The notes below the pieces were generated by a model. It did no database searches. It was not told the origin of the DNA and saw nothing but the letters and a program-made list of their open reading frames with translations. A program made the translations under genes and the position numbers. Shown one piece after another: positions 61,101-64,000 of a stretch of DNA of 64,000 nt (position 1 is its first letter; every line of letters starts with the position of its first letter). The stretch lies in the NCBI RefSeq assembly GCF_028769735.1, contig NC_088177.1:10418599-10482598 (forward strand), given 5' to 3'. Source of the stretch: Zonotrichia leucophrys gambelii (taxonomy: Eukaryota > Chordata > Aves > Passeriformes > Passerellidae).

Positions 61101-62025
61101 AGGTGATCTTTGTGCAGCCATTTCCTTTCAAGCTGCTCTGGGAAAAGGTGCTTTAATCAAGAAAGGTATCGCAGAATCATTCAGGTTGGGAAAGACCTTT
61201 AGGATCCTCAAGTCCAAATATGAGACAATTCAATTTATTAGAAGGTCATAAATCACTTGAGGTATTCCAGCCAAGCACCATAATGGTGTACTGGGTCTTC
61301 TAAGTCACACTTTTCACATTTGTGGGATTGGATTGTGGGATCAGACTGCAGAGAGGGGTAGAGGGAGCAGAAAATAGGAACTTATATTTGTATCATTAAT
61401 ACATCTTAATATTTAAAGATTAGATCCACTCATAAATCCTGTGACCTGTTTGGTTTGATACTTCATAATTGAGGGGTAGATAGAAGCTTCTGCTTCTCTT
61501 GGAACTTCAAACCTTGGTAATATTTGTCCTTTTCCATAGTAGCAGCTTTCTTCTCTGTTTATCCTCCATTCTATCACATGTTTTATATATGGAATAATCA
61601 GGAAAAATGTTCTGGATAGAAAAATTTCTGTGAAGAAGCCTTGTAAAAAAGAGGAGTTTCTACATATCTGTGTGTGCTGTCAGCTCCAAAGGAAATCCTT
61701 TTCCCTTTCTTTTCCCAGGTATCATTTTCAAGCTGCCTCCAAGGCCTGGCCAGTCAGTTCCTGGGGGCCTGTCCCTCCCTCCTGTGCTCAACTACACCAT
61801 CAGGATGAGCAGCAGGATCACCCAAACCACCAACAGGATCCGCGAGCGCATCTGGACCGTGGGCCCGCACAACTCCACCTCCCAGAGCCAGATTTACAGC
61901 AGGGCCTTCATCTACATCCAGGACAGCATTGAAAGGGCCATCATTGAGCTGCAGACTGGCAAGAAACCTGAGGAAATAGCTGTTCAGGTCCAGGCCATGC
62001 CCTACCCCTGCTACAACAAGGATAT
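19084..62025 (+). CDS. ABCA12: ABCA12 orthologue, 5' partial gene model (23 exons in window)
   Basis: This is the span of the whole gene model; exons are listed individually. ABCA12 is a full-length ABCA-subfamily transporter which in mammals loads glucosylceramide lipids into keratinocyte lamellar granules for the skin barrier. The model joins 23 exons with GT-AG introns and consistent phases into 7313 coding nt (about 2437 residues). It covers the N terminus, first membrane helix and first extracytoplasmic domain. Identity rests on co-linear matches to human ABCA12 across exons 1-9 and 11-23, for example the CYLAPRNLPS, IYNF and SIERAIIELQTG segments. ABCA13 is the nearest alternative, but exons 20-23 fit ABCA12 clearly better. 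The human protein reaches the same point near residue 1060; the excess of about 1378 residues is exactly exon 10. The second membrane segment, both ATP-binding domains and the stop lie beyond the window. Confidence 0.93.
19298..19388. repeat. 30-bp tandem repeat, three units
   Basis: Three successive units of a GAAGTGAAGATGGATCTTGT-type sequence followed by GTGAAGTCAG, with few substitutions. It starts 146 bp after the exon 1 donor. It is a young minisatellite that may vary in copy number. Confidence 0.9.
22048..22250 (+). mobile_element. CR1 LINE 3' end fragment
   Basis: Typical CR1 3' sequence with the GAAGCTGTGGCTGCCCC, GTTGGATGGG and CCATGGCAG boxes, ending in an ACCATTCTGGGAATC terminus. 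Confidence 0.9.
22937..23030 (+). CDS. ABCA12: ABCA12 exon 2 (first transmembrane helix)
   Basis: Encodes residues 24-54 plus one base. The segment FVLISWPVVVFIILAII forms the first membrane helix and aligns with human LVLILWPVIIFIILAIT. It is followed by RLKFPPEP, the start of the luminal or extracellular side. The acceptor is TTATAG and the donor GTAAGT, phase 1. Confidence 0.95.
23841..23930 (-). mobile_element. CR1-like 3' end fragment
   Basis: CACAGAATGGTTTGGCTTAG followed by AAGGAGCC is the reverse complement of the CR1 3' terminus. It is short and diverged. Confidence 0.65.
28351..28665 (+). repeat. Inverted duplication, left arm
   Basis: This 315-bp arm matches the reverse complement of 31608-31906 with roughly six substitutions. 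There is a single 16-bp length difference, an ACACCTGCTGCTCTT-containing insertion near 28454. Homology stops sharply at both ends. Confidence 0.92.
28960..29070 (+). mobile_element. CR1 fragment (internal 3' region)
   Basis: The GTGCCAGGGGAGGGTCAGAT box followed by ATTAGATATTAGAAAAAA corresponds to the conserved CR1 segment upstream of the extreme 3' end. The terminal octamers are missing. Confidence 0.75.
31608..31906 (-). repeat. Inverted duplication, right arm
   Basis: The reverse complement of the 28351-28665 arm, about 98% identical outside one 16-bp gap. The two arms face each other across a spacer of about 2.9 kb in intron 2. Confidence 0.92.
34202..34356. repeat. 77-bp tandem duplication, two units
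   Basis: The unit GGCTGGAGAAATGGACACAG...CACCAGGCAGAT occurs twice head to tail with essentially no differences, indicating a recent duplication. The period is not divisible by three and no exon overlaps it. Confidence 0.93.
34846..34938 (+). mobile_element. CR1-like 3' end fragment
   Basis: Contains a CCTGCTCATAGCAGG-type box and ends CCAAGCCAAACCATTCTGTG, the CR1 3' terminal pattern. It lies close to the end of intron 2. Confidence 0.75.
35157..35304 (+). CDS. ABCA12: ABCA12 exon 3
   Basis: The split codon TGT at the junction gives the conserved cysteine of CYLAPRNLPSAGFFPFLQ, nearly identical to human CYLAPRNLPSTGFFPFLQ. The exon continues with LCDSDARCKGTPY, whose two further cysteines are also conserved in the family. 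It covers residues 55-104 of the proximal extracytoplasmic domain. Acceptor CTCCAG, donor GTAAGG, phase 2. Confidence 0.96.
35305..37546 (+). other. ABCA12: Intron 3
   Basis: A 2.2-kb intron with a strong pyrimidine tract before the acceptor (37501-37546). No repeat family or extra exon recognised. Confidence 0.8.
37547..37635 (+). CDS. ABCA12: ABCA12 exon 4
   Basis: Encodes residues 104-133, a serine-rich, poorly conserved linker ending VPESRSASL, which aligns with human VPERRHASL. The acceptor follows a long T/C tract and the donor is GTAGGT. Phase goes from 2 to 1, matching both neighbours. Confidence 0.85.
37636..38632 (+). other. ABCA12: Intron 4
   Basis: A 1.0-kb intron with no recognised repeat or extra exon. 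Confidence 0.8.
38633..38742 (+). CDS. ABCA12: ABCA12 exon 5
   Basis: Encodes up to residue 170, with the segment SSPSNLTSSTHTFNKIFSFG aligning with human PSPSSDLEIPGTYTFNG. It contains two N-glycosylation sequons (NVS, NLT), as expected on the luminal side. Acceptor TTGCAG, donor GTAAGT, phase 0 at the end. Confidence 0.88.
38743..39454 (+). other. ABCA12: Intron 5
   Basis: A 0.7-kb AT-rich intron with no recognised element. Confidence 0.8.
39455..39640 (+). CDS. ABCA12: ABCA12 exon 6
   Basis: Sixty-two whole codons (residues 171-232). The segment FCFTNSSLLEAFAQEFRTQLSQ aligns with human FCLSNMTLLESSLQELNKQFSQ. The cysteines in ALLCQ and FCFTN fit the positions of human ELCDS and FCLSN. 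The exon is clearly GC-richer than its flanking introns. Acceptor TTCCAG, donor GTGAGT, phase 0. Confidence 0.93.
39641..40443 (+). other. ABCA12: Intron 6
   Basis: A 0.8-kb intron with no recognised element other than a T-rich run at about 40136-40150. Confidence 0.8.
40444..40622 (+). CDS. ABCA12: ABCA12 exon 7
   Basis: Encodes residues 233-292. FVNEMVSFLTLISQVQ and LWHLLLLAPDVFQDNMQL align with human FQEIVRMLSFFSQVQ and VWQLLSSFPNVFQNDTSL. The acceptor could be the AG at 40443 or, six bases later, the AG at 40449; both keep the frame. Donor GTAAAA, phase 2. Confidence 0.92.
40623..43452 (+). other. ABCA12: Intron 7
   Basis: A 2.8-kb intron. A decoy exon-like segment with good splice signals lies at 40864-40908 but contains an in-frame stop. 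No recognised transposon. Confidence 0.8.
43453..43565 (+). CDS. ABCA12: ABCA12 exon 8
   Basis: Encodes residues 292-330. SSVVLGAQNVSASLVSDDRFKTVQNEV aligns over its first part with human NSVLLVVQKVYPRFATNEGFRTLQKSV, preserving the SV-L-QxV and FxTxQ pattern. Acceptor CTTCAG, donor GTAAGA, phase 1. Confidence 0.92.
43566..44616 (+). other. ABCA12: Intron 8
   Basis: A 1.05-kb intron with no recognised element. Confidence 0.8.
44617..44713 (+). CDS. ABCA12: ABCA12 exon 9
   Basis: Encodes residues 330-362, ending FVHWRDNHTLVSELEEVLR. The HWRDNHTL stretch resembles human VWNEDDGQTL, after which human ABCA12 continues directly into the sequence matched by exon 11. Only a 128-bp intron (44714-44841) separates this exon from the giant exon. 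Acceptor TTGTAG, donor GTGAGA, phase 2. Confidence 0.88.
44842..48975 (+). CDS. ABCA12: ABCA12 exon 10: giant 4134-nt exon, 1378 extra luminal residues
   Basis: One uninterrupted frame from a CTCCAG acceptor to a GTGAGT donor, phase 2 on both sides and divisible by three. It encodes residues 362-1740 and should lie in the first extracytoplasmic domain. No signal peptide, membrane helix or named domain is evident; the sequence is amphipathic, leucine-rich and probably helical, with more than 30 N-x-S/T sequons, which supports a luminal site. It contains a partial repeat (about 44896-45268) and two full repeats (45269-47170 and 47171-48975) with a period near 632 residues. All eight cysteines fall in two near-identical blocks, four each. 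The last codons (HTLSPASLITQ) resemble human QTLSPSSLAAQ. The composition shifts from AT-rich at the 5' end to GC-rich inside the blocks. Human ABCA12 lacks this exon as far as I recall; human ABCA13 has a comparably huge luminal region from large exons. Its function is unknown. Confidence 0.93.
45971..46636 (+). repeat. ABCA12: Near-identical internal coding block, copy 1
   Basis: These 666 bp align with 47867-48532 at a constant offset of 1896 bp, with nine mismatches and no gaps. Three of the nine are in the first 20 bases. Sequence on both sides in the same repeats is strongly diverged. The block encodes the EFSQSPSQHNSSLQPKVWEF to SSGSAT segment with four cysteines (NCS, PCK, SCL, WCP). 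Confidence 0.96.
47867..48532 (+). repeat. ABCA12: Near-identical internal coding block, copy 2
   Basis: Partner of 45971-46636. The differences give only a few amino-acid changes: NLTHLLL/NFSHFLL, SDGYR/SNGFR, AQEL/AKEL and TAWD/TGWD. The frame is preserved in both copies. Confidence 0.96.
48976..49595 (+). other. ABCA12: Intron 10
   Basis: A 0.6-kb intron with consensus GTGAGT donor and a TTTTTCAG acceptor. No recognised element. Confidence 0.85.
49596..49711 (+). CDS. ABCA12: ABCA12 exon 11
   Basis: Encodes residues 1740-1779. QFLFLEFQNTILQVTANNSY and NPYLMCL align with human QLLILENFEDALLNISANSPY and IPYLACV. The ANNSYNPYLMC core makes the return to the human-like alignment after the giant exon unambiguous. 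The donor GTGATC is weaker than the others, but the phase (1) and the next exon's fit support it. Confidence 0.92.
49712..50333 (+). other. ABCA12: Intron 11
   Basis: A 0.6-kb intron with a weak GTGATC donor and a good pyrimidine tract before the acceptor. No repeat recognised. Confidence 0.8.
50334..50440 (+). CDS. ABCA12: ABCA12 exon 12
   Basis: Encodes residues 1779-1814. ENIALLLKQTHLKKNSFMQN, then IPELLKLK, align with human ENLRLLQSTIRFKKSFLRNG and VPEVLKSK. Acceptor GCACAG, donor GTGAGT, phase 0. Confidence 0.92.
50441..51876 (+). other. ABCA12: Intron 12
   Basis: A 1.4-kb intron with no recognised transposon or extra exon. Confidence 0.8.
51877..52130 (+). CDS. ABCA12: ABCA12 exon 13
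   Basis: Encodes residues 1815-1899. LQDLTALLCDSESF, QLCHLPEAPSGELCE and LLRAAELSSQLVASVLSH align with human LRNLTELLCESETF, KSCQLSDMSFGSLCE and LLEAAELGTEIAASLLYH. The three cysteines are conserved. Acceptor TTGAAG (less common base at -3), donor GTGAGG, phase 2. Confidence 0.94.
52241..52353 (+). CDS. ABCA12: ABCA12 exon 14
   Basis: Encodes residues 1899-1937. The intron before it is only 110 bp. ENVPEIAFFQEIPQYVATLN and SMLNVTEGFTDSSKQ correspond to human YLENITQLIPIIEAMLHVNNSADASEK with moderate similarity. Acceptor ATTCAG, donor GTACTC, phase 1. Confidence 0.9.
52354..52780 (+). other. ABCA12: Intron 14
   Basis: A 0.43-kb intron with no recognised element. Confidence 0.8.
52781..52905 (+). 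CDS. ABCA12: ABCA12 exon 15
   Basis: Encodes residues 1937-1978. VFKNVEQLKEDLRNTTGMST aligns almost residue for residue with human MFKNVEELKEDLRRTTGMSN. This is one of the strongest anchors for the ABCA12 assignment. Acceptor TTCCAG, donor GTAAGT, phase 0. Confidence 0.96.
52906..53704 (+). other. ABCA12: Intron 15
   Basis: A 0.8-kb intron with open frames on both strands that appear to be chance; no recognised repeat. Confidence 0.8.
53705..53878 (+). CDS. ABCA12: ABCA12 exon 16
   Basis: Fifty-eight whole codons (residues 1979-2036). ELCSLPVPERTRRTYLLGVT and LLRHLDIYNFLYK align with human EFCNLSLSERSRQSYLIGLT and LLHYLNIYNFTYK. Acceptor ACCCAG, donor GTTAGT, phase 0. Confidence 0.95.
53879..54759 (+). 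other. ABCA12: Intron 16
   Basis: A 0.9-kb intron with no recognised element. Confidence 0.8.
54760..54924 (+). CDS. ABCA12: ABCA12 exon 17
   Basis: Fifty-five whole codons (residues 2037-2091). MFFPKELQKPMDKMLGLLTK aligns with human VFFPRKDQKPVEKMMELFIR, and the end, MPLTK, with human VPLTQ. Acceptor TTGCAG, donor GTATGT, phase 0. Confidence 0.94.
54925..55934 (+). other. ABCA12: Intron 17
   Basis: A 1.0-kb intron containing one CR1 fragment (55070-55195). Confidence 0.8.
55070..55195 (+). mobile_element. CR1 LINE 3' end fragment
   Basis: Contains the CAAGGCCAGGCTGGATGGGG and CCCTGCCCATGGCAGG boxes and ends with TCCAACCCAATCCATTCTGT, the standard CR1 3' terminus. Confidence 0.92.
55935..56136 (+). 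CDS. ABCA12: ABCA12 exon 18
   Basis: Encodes residues 2092-2159. GTFKSMSKILCNQEITPLFF aligns with human GSFSTISQALCSQGITTEYL, and RKYGIPQDS with human SKYGIPINS. Acceptor CTGCAG, donor GTAAGT, phase 1. Confidence 0.94.
56137..56724 (+). other. ABCA12: Intron 18
   Basis: A 0.6-kb intron with no recognised element. Confidence 0.8.
56725..56864 (+). CDS. ABCA12: ABCA12 exon 19
   Basis: Encodes residues 2159-2205. TPFCLSFYLDLVKTPTGALI and WSFLKPMVLGKILFTPDTPE align with the TPFC...WAFLKPMLLGRILYAP segment of human ABCA12. They are equally close to the ABCA13 counterpart ([20 protein letters not shown]), so this exon alone does not separate the paralogues. Acceptor TTGCAG, donor GTATGG, phase 0. 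Confidence 0.95.
56865..57425 (+). other. ABCA12: Intron 19
   Basis: A 0.56-kb AT-rich intron with no recognised element. Confidence 0.8.
57426..57545 (+). CDS. ABCA12: ABCA12 exon 20
   Basis: Forty whole codons (residues 2206-2245). SNATLEQMAELALKSQEWLD aligns with human SNVTLRQLAELREKSQEWMD, and LNQTVPMIK with human LNQAIPMLQ. The ABCA13 equivalent is much less similar. Acceptor TTGTAG, donor GTATGA, phase 0. Confidence 0.95.
57546..58656 (+). other. ABCA12: Intron 20
   Basis: A 1.1-kb intron with no recognised element. Confidence 0.8.
58657..58747 (+). CDS. ABCA12: ABCA12 exon 21
   Basis: Encodes residues 2246-2276. NALQNPFVQVFIKLMVDLDA and TELLSQINEL align with human NTLRNPFVQVFVKFSVGLDA and VELLKQIDEL. 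Acceptor TGGTAG, donor GTGAGT, phase 1. Confidence 0.96.
58748..60077 (+). other. ABCA12: Intron 21
   Basis: A 1.3-kb intron with no recognised transposon or extra exon. Confidence 0.8.
60078..60257 (+). CDS. ABCA12: ABCA12 exon 22
   Basis: Encodes residues 2276-2336. RLELQNNADVVEQLNTLAAL and AVNVSSCVSFNRI align with human RLKLENNIDIIDQLNTLSSL and TVNISSCVLYDRI; the cysteine is conserved. The 3' part of this exon and its GTATGT donor are copied again downstream (60769-60836). Acceptor CCCTAG, phase 1 at both ends. Confidence 0.95.
60191..61360. repeat. ABCA12: Head-to-tail duplication including the 3' part of exon 22
   Basis: Unit 1 (60191-60768) and unit 2 (60769 to about 61360) abut directly. 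The duplicated stretch contains the last 64-67 nt of exon 22, its GTATGT donor and about 510 bp of intron, including a CR1-like GTTGGGAAAGACCTTTA fragment (near 60590 and 61184). Unit 2 has a 17-bp insertion near 60990. In the duplicated coding part the copies differ only at silent CpG to TpG changes. The copy lacks a good acceptor, so it is most likely not an exon. Confidence 0.93.
60569..60625 (-). mobile_element. CR1-like 3' end fragment (copied again at 61165-61220)
   Basis: GCAGAATCATTCAGGTTGGG followed by AAAGACCTTTAAGATCC is the reverse complement of the CR1-type terminus. The second copy belongs to the tandem duplication rather than to a separate insertion. Confidence 0.75.
61361..61718 (+). 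other. ABCA12: 3' part of intron 22
   Basis: AT-rich unique sequence ending in a pyrimidine tract and TTCCCAG acceptor. No other feature seen. Confidence 0.8.
61719..62025 (+). CDS. ABCA12: ABCA12 exon 23 (last exon in window)
   Basis: Encodes residues 2336-2438. SIIFKLPPRP, LPPVLNYTIRMSSRITQTTN, VGPHNSTSQSQIYSRAFIYI and QDSIERAIIELQTGKK follow human ABCA12 closely. The exon ends QVQAMPYPCYNKD, aligning with human QVQAIPYPCFMKD, just before the second membrane helix. Acceptor TTCCCAG, donor GTAAGT, phase 2. The next exon (start of the first six-helix bundle) was not found before the window ends. Confidence 0.96.
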
Positions 62026-62891
62026 GTAAGTTTGGGTGGCTTTTGCCTTCATGTTTTGTGTCAACTCATCTTGTCTGACTGGTTGAGTTCACCACTCCTT
62101 AATACCATACTCACATAGCATAAAAATAATTCAATTCTGTTCATTTGGGTTTTTTTCTCAAGAAAATAGCCAAAAGAGGGAAATTTTGACTTGAAGATGG
62201 TCTGTTTAGTTTGCCTAATCTTTAGTTTTCAGTGTTTTTTTATACCTGGTGTGGTGGTAACTGTAGATTTTGCAGCAGGTAAAACTCCCTGTTTTACTAT
62301 ACATAGTGGGGTTGAGATTTGCCAAAACTTGGTTAAATATGAGTCTTGGCTTGTTCTGCAGGTGTTCACATGCAGACAATGCAGCAGAACTTAGAAAATT
62401 TATTTCTGGGGGGGAAAAAAAGGGATGCCTCGGTTTATGAGCTTTACAGTGTCCAAACTGAGTGGAAAACACACAGGGAAGGGATTTCAGGGTCCATCAG
62501 GGAGCACTGCAGGATGTTCAGCAGAAGTATTCATAGATGTGAGGATCACTGTGCCCTGACCCTTGGAGCAAAGGGATAGGCTGGACCTAGGAGTTTTTCC
62601 TACTGAAAAACCTCCATGCCAACTGCATGAGCCAAAAGATTGTTTGGGAGCTGTAAAATATCATTTTTGAGCCACAGCAGAGCTGTTCATCTCCTGTGTC
62701 AGCTGGCACTGAAGAGAGCTGGGCATCTATAACCCCTTCTCAGGACATGTGAGGTACCCAGGAAGCAGGAAGGAAGCATCCAAACCCAATTCTGCAGCAA
62801 ATTCCTGGGTTATTGCTGAGAGAGAGTTTTGTGCAGTGATTAACTCCTGGGAAAACCACTTGCCTTTGGGTTTCCCTCTGCCCAGCCCAGC

Positions 62892-63555
62892 TTCAGAGGG
62901 AGATGTTTGCTCAATTATTAAAATACCTCAAGGCTTTGGATTTGCATCCAGCAGAAATCATCACAAAATGTCTGCTTATTGATTATTGCACAGTTATTGC
63001 ACAGTTATCATACTGGAGAGAAGAGGAGGGAGAATATATATATATATATATATAAATTTATGTATTTATATAGTTTTATGTATATTTATATGCATTTTTA
63101 TATATAGTGCCATTATATATTTATATATTGTCTATAATAATATATATTATATATATATTAATATATAATATATGGTATATAATATATATATTTCAGAGGG
63201 ATATATAATATATATATTTCAGAGGGAAATGTTTGCTCAATTATTAAAAGACCTCAAGGCTTTGGATTTGCATCCAGCAGAAGTCATCACAAAATATCTG
63301 CTTATTGATTATTGCACAGTTATTGCACAGTTATCATACTGGAGAGAAGAGGGGGGAGAATATATGTGTATATATATATATATATTTATTTATTTATTTA
63401 TTTATAAATTTATGTATTTATATAGTTTTATGTATATTTATATGCATTTTTATATATAGTGCCATTATATATTTATATATTGCATATAATAATATATATT
63501 ATATATAATAATATATAATATATGGTATATAATATATATTATATATGTTATTTAT
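62892..63555. repeat. AT-rich tandem duplication, period 326 bp
   Basis: The block starting TTCAGAGGGAGATGTTTGCT at 62892 recurs at 63218 as TTCAGAGGGAAATGTTTGCT. Both copies continue through CAAGGCTTTGGATTTGCATC, a doubled TTATTGCACAG and a TATA-rich tail with GTGCCATTATATATTTATAT. The copies differ by a few substitutions and by TA-run length. Confidence 0.93.
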
Positions 63556-63745
63556 GTATTATATAGTATATAGTACGTAGTATATTGTATATAGTATATT
63601 ATATAGTGTATATAAATATATATGATATATTTTATAATATTATATAATATTATATATAATATTATAGAATATTATATATAATATTATAGAATATTATATA
63701 TATATATAATTTATATATGTTGTTATTTTTATATATATATATAAA
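63030..63745. repeat. TA-rich low-complexity / microsatellite region
   Basis: Long imperfect (TA)n, TATT and ATATAATATT repeats, nearly devoid of G and C apart from the duplicated unique block at 63213-63355. Such tracts are unstable and prone to assembly error. Confidence 0.9.
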
Positions 63746-64000
63746 CCAGTACATAAGGGGTGTTGGGCCATGCTGAATTCTTAGGAGAGCCTTTCCTGGT
63801 TCTTTATAAATAAGGATTCATTTGCATGGAAGCATTTCCTAAAATGTTGGTTTTAGGAAATTTTCAGCTTTACAGGGAAAAAAAAGTTTGAAAACAAATG
63901 TAATGGTAATTTCTCACTGTTATTGTGCATTAATTCAGGAATAACACTGGTTGTGGGTTTTAAGTCAAGTTTCTAAATTAAGGAGGAAAATGTGAACCCT

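Larger units (their letters stand above)
62026..64000 (+). other. ABCA12: Intron 23 (continues past the window)
   Basis: No exon matching the next ABCA12 segment (NFLTSVSYSLPIVLM-like in human) is present. The intron contains a duplicated block and long TA-rich runs. Confidence 0.8.

Noticed and set aside
19084..62025. Assignment to ABCA13 instead of ABCA12
   Set aside because: The huge luminal region and exon 19 resemble ABCA13. However, exons 1, 3, 13, 15, 17, 20, 22 and 23 follow human ABCA12 far more closely, and removing exon 10 gives the ABCA12 length.
1..64000. CRISPR arrays, operons, prophage or other bacterial systems
   Set aside because: The window is spliced vertebrate DNA with CR1 and LTR elements. 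The tandem repeats have no regular short repeat-spacer layout.

Overview
This window looks like a bird nuclear genome, most likely a songbird. The evidence is truncated CR1 retroposon 3' ends with the avian ATTCTRTG-type terminus, passerine-style solo LTRs, and one vertebrate gene split into canonical GT-AG exons. Species was not determined, and protein comparisons are to human ABCA12 and ABCA13 as I remember them.

Positions 1-19083 are upstream of the only gene I can support. They hold old retroelement debris: two related solo LTRs at 3489-3859 and 6660-7028, a second LTR family in opposite orientations at 4405-4748 and 10793-11130, and CR1 pieces. There is also a 333-bp tandem duplication at 11648-12370, a TGCCA microsatellite, and apparently unique sequence. 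I found no convincing second gene and no RNA gene.

From 19084 to the right edge runs the 5' part of one plus-strand gene, an ABCA12 orthologue (ABCA subfamily lipid transporter). I placed 23 coding exons whose phases chain without a break: 7313 coding nucleotides, about 2437 residues. They cover the cytosolic N terminus, the first membrane helix and essentially the whole first extracytoplasmic domain. The gene continues past 64000, so the remaining membrane helices and both ATPase domains are not here.

The striking part is exon 10 (44842-48975), a single 4134-nt exon adding 1378 residues at a point where human ABCA12 has none. It has phase 2 on both sides and a length divisible by three, so skipping it restores a human-sized protein in frame. 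Inside are one partial and two full copies of a roughly 632-residue repeat. A 666-bp block, identical except for nine positions, sits in both full copies while the flanking repeat sequence has diverged, which is the signature of gene conversion. All eight cysteines of the exon lie in these two blocks.

The introns carry further structure. Intron 2 has a roughly 300-bp inverted duplication (28351-28665 and 31608-31906). Intron 22 has a head-to-tail duplication that copies the last part of exon 22 with its splice donor. Intron 23 has a tandemly duplicated AT-rich block.
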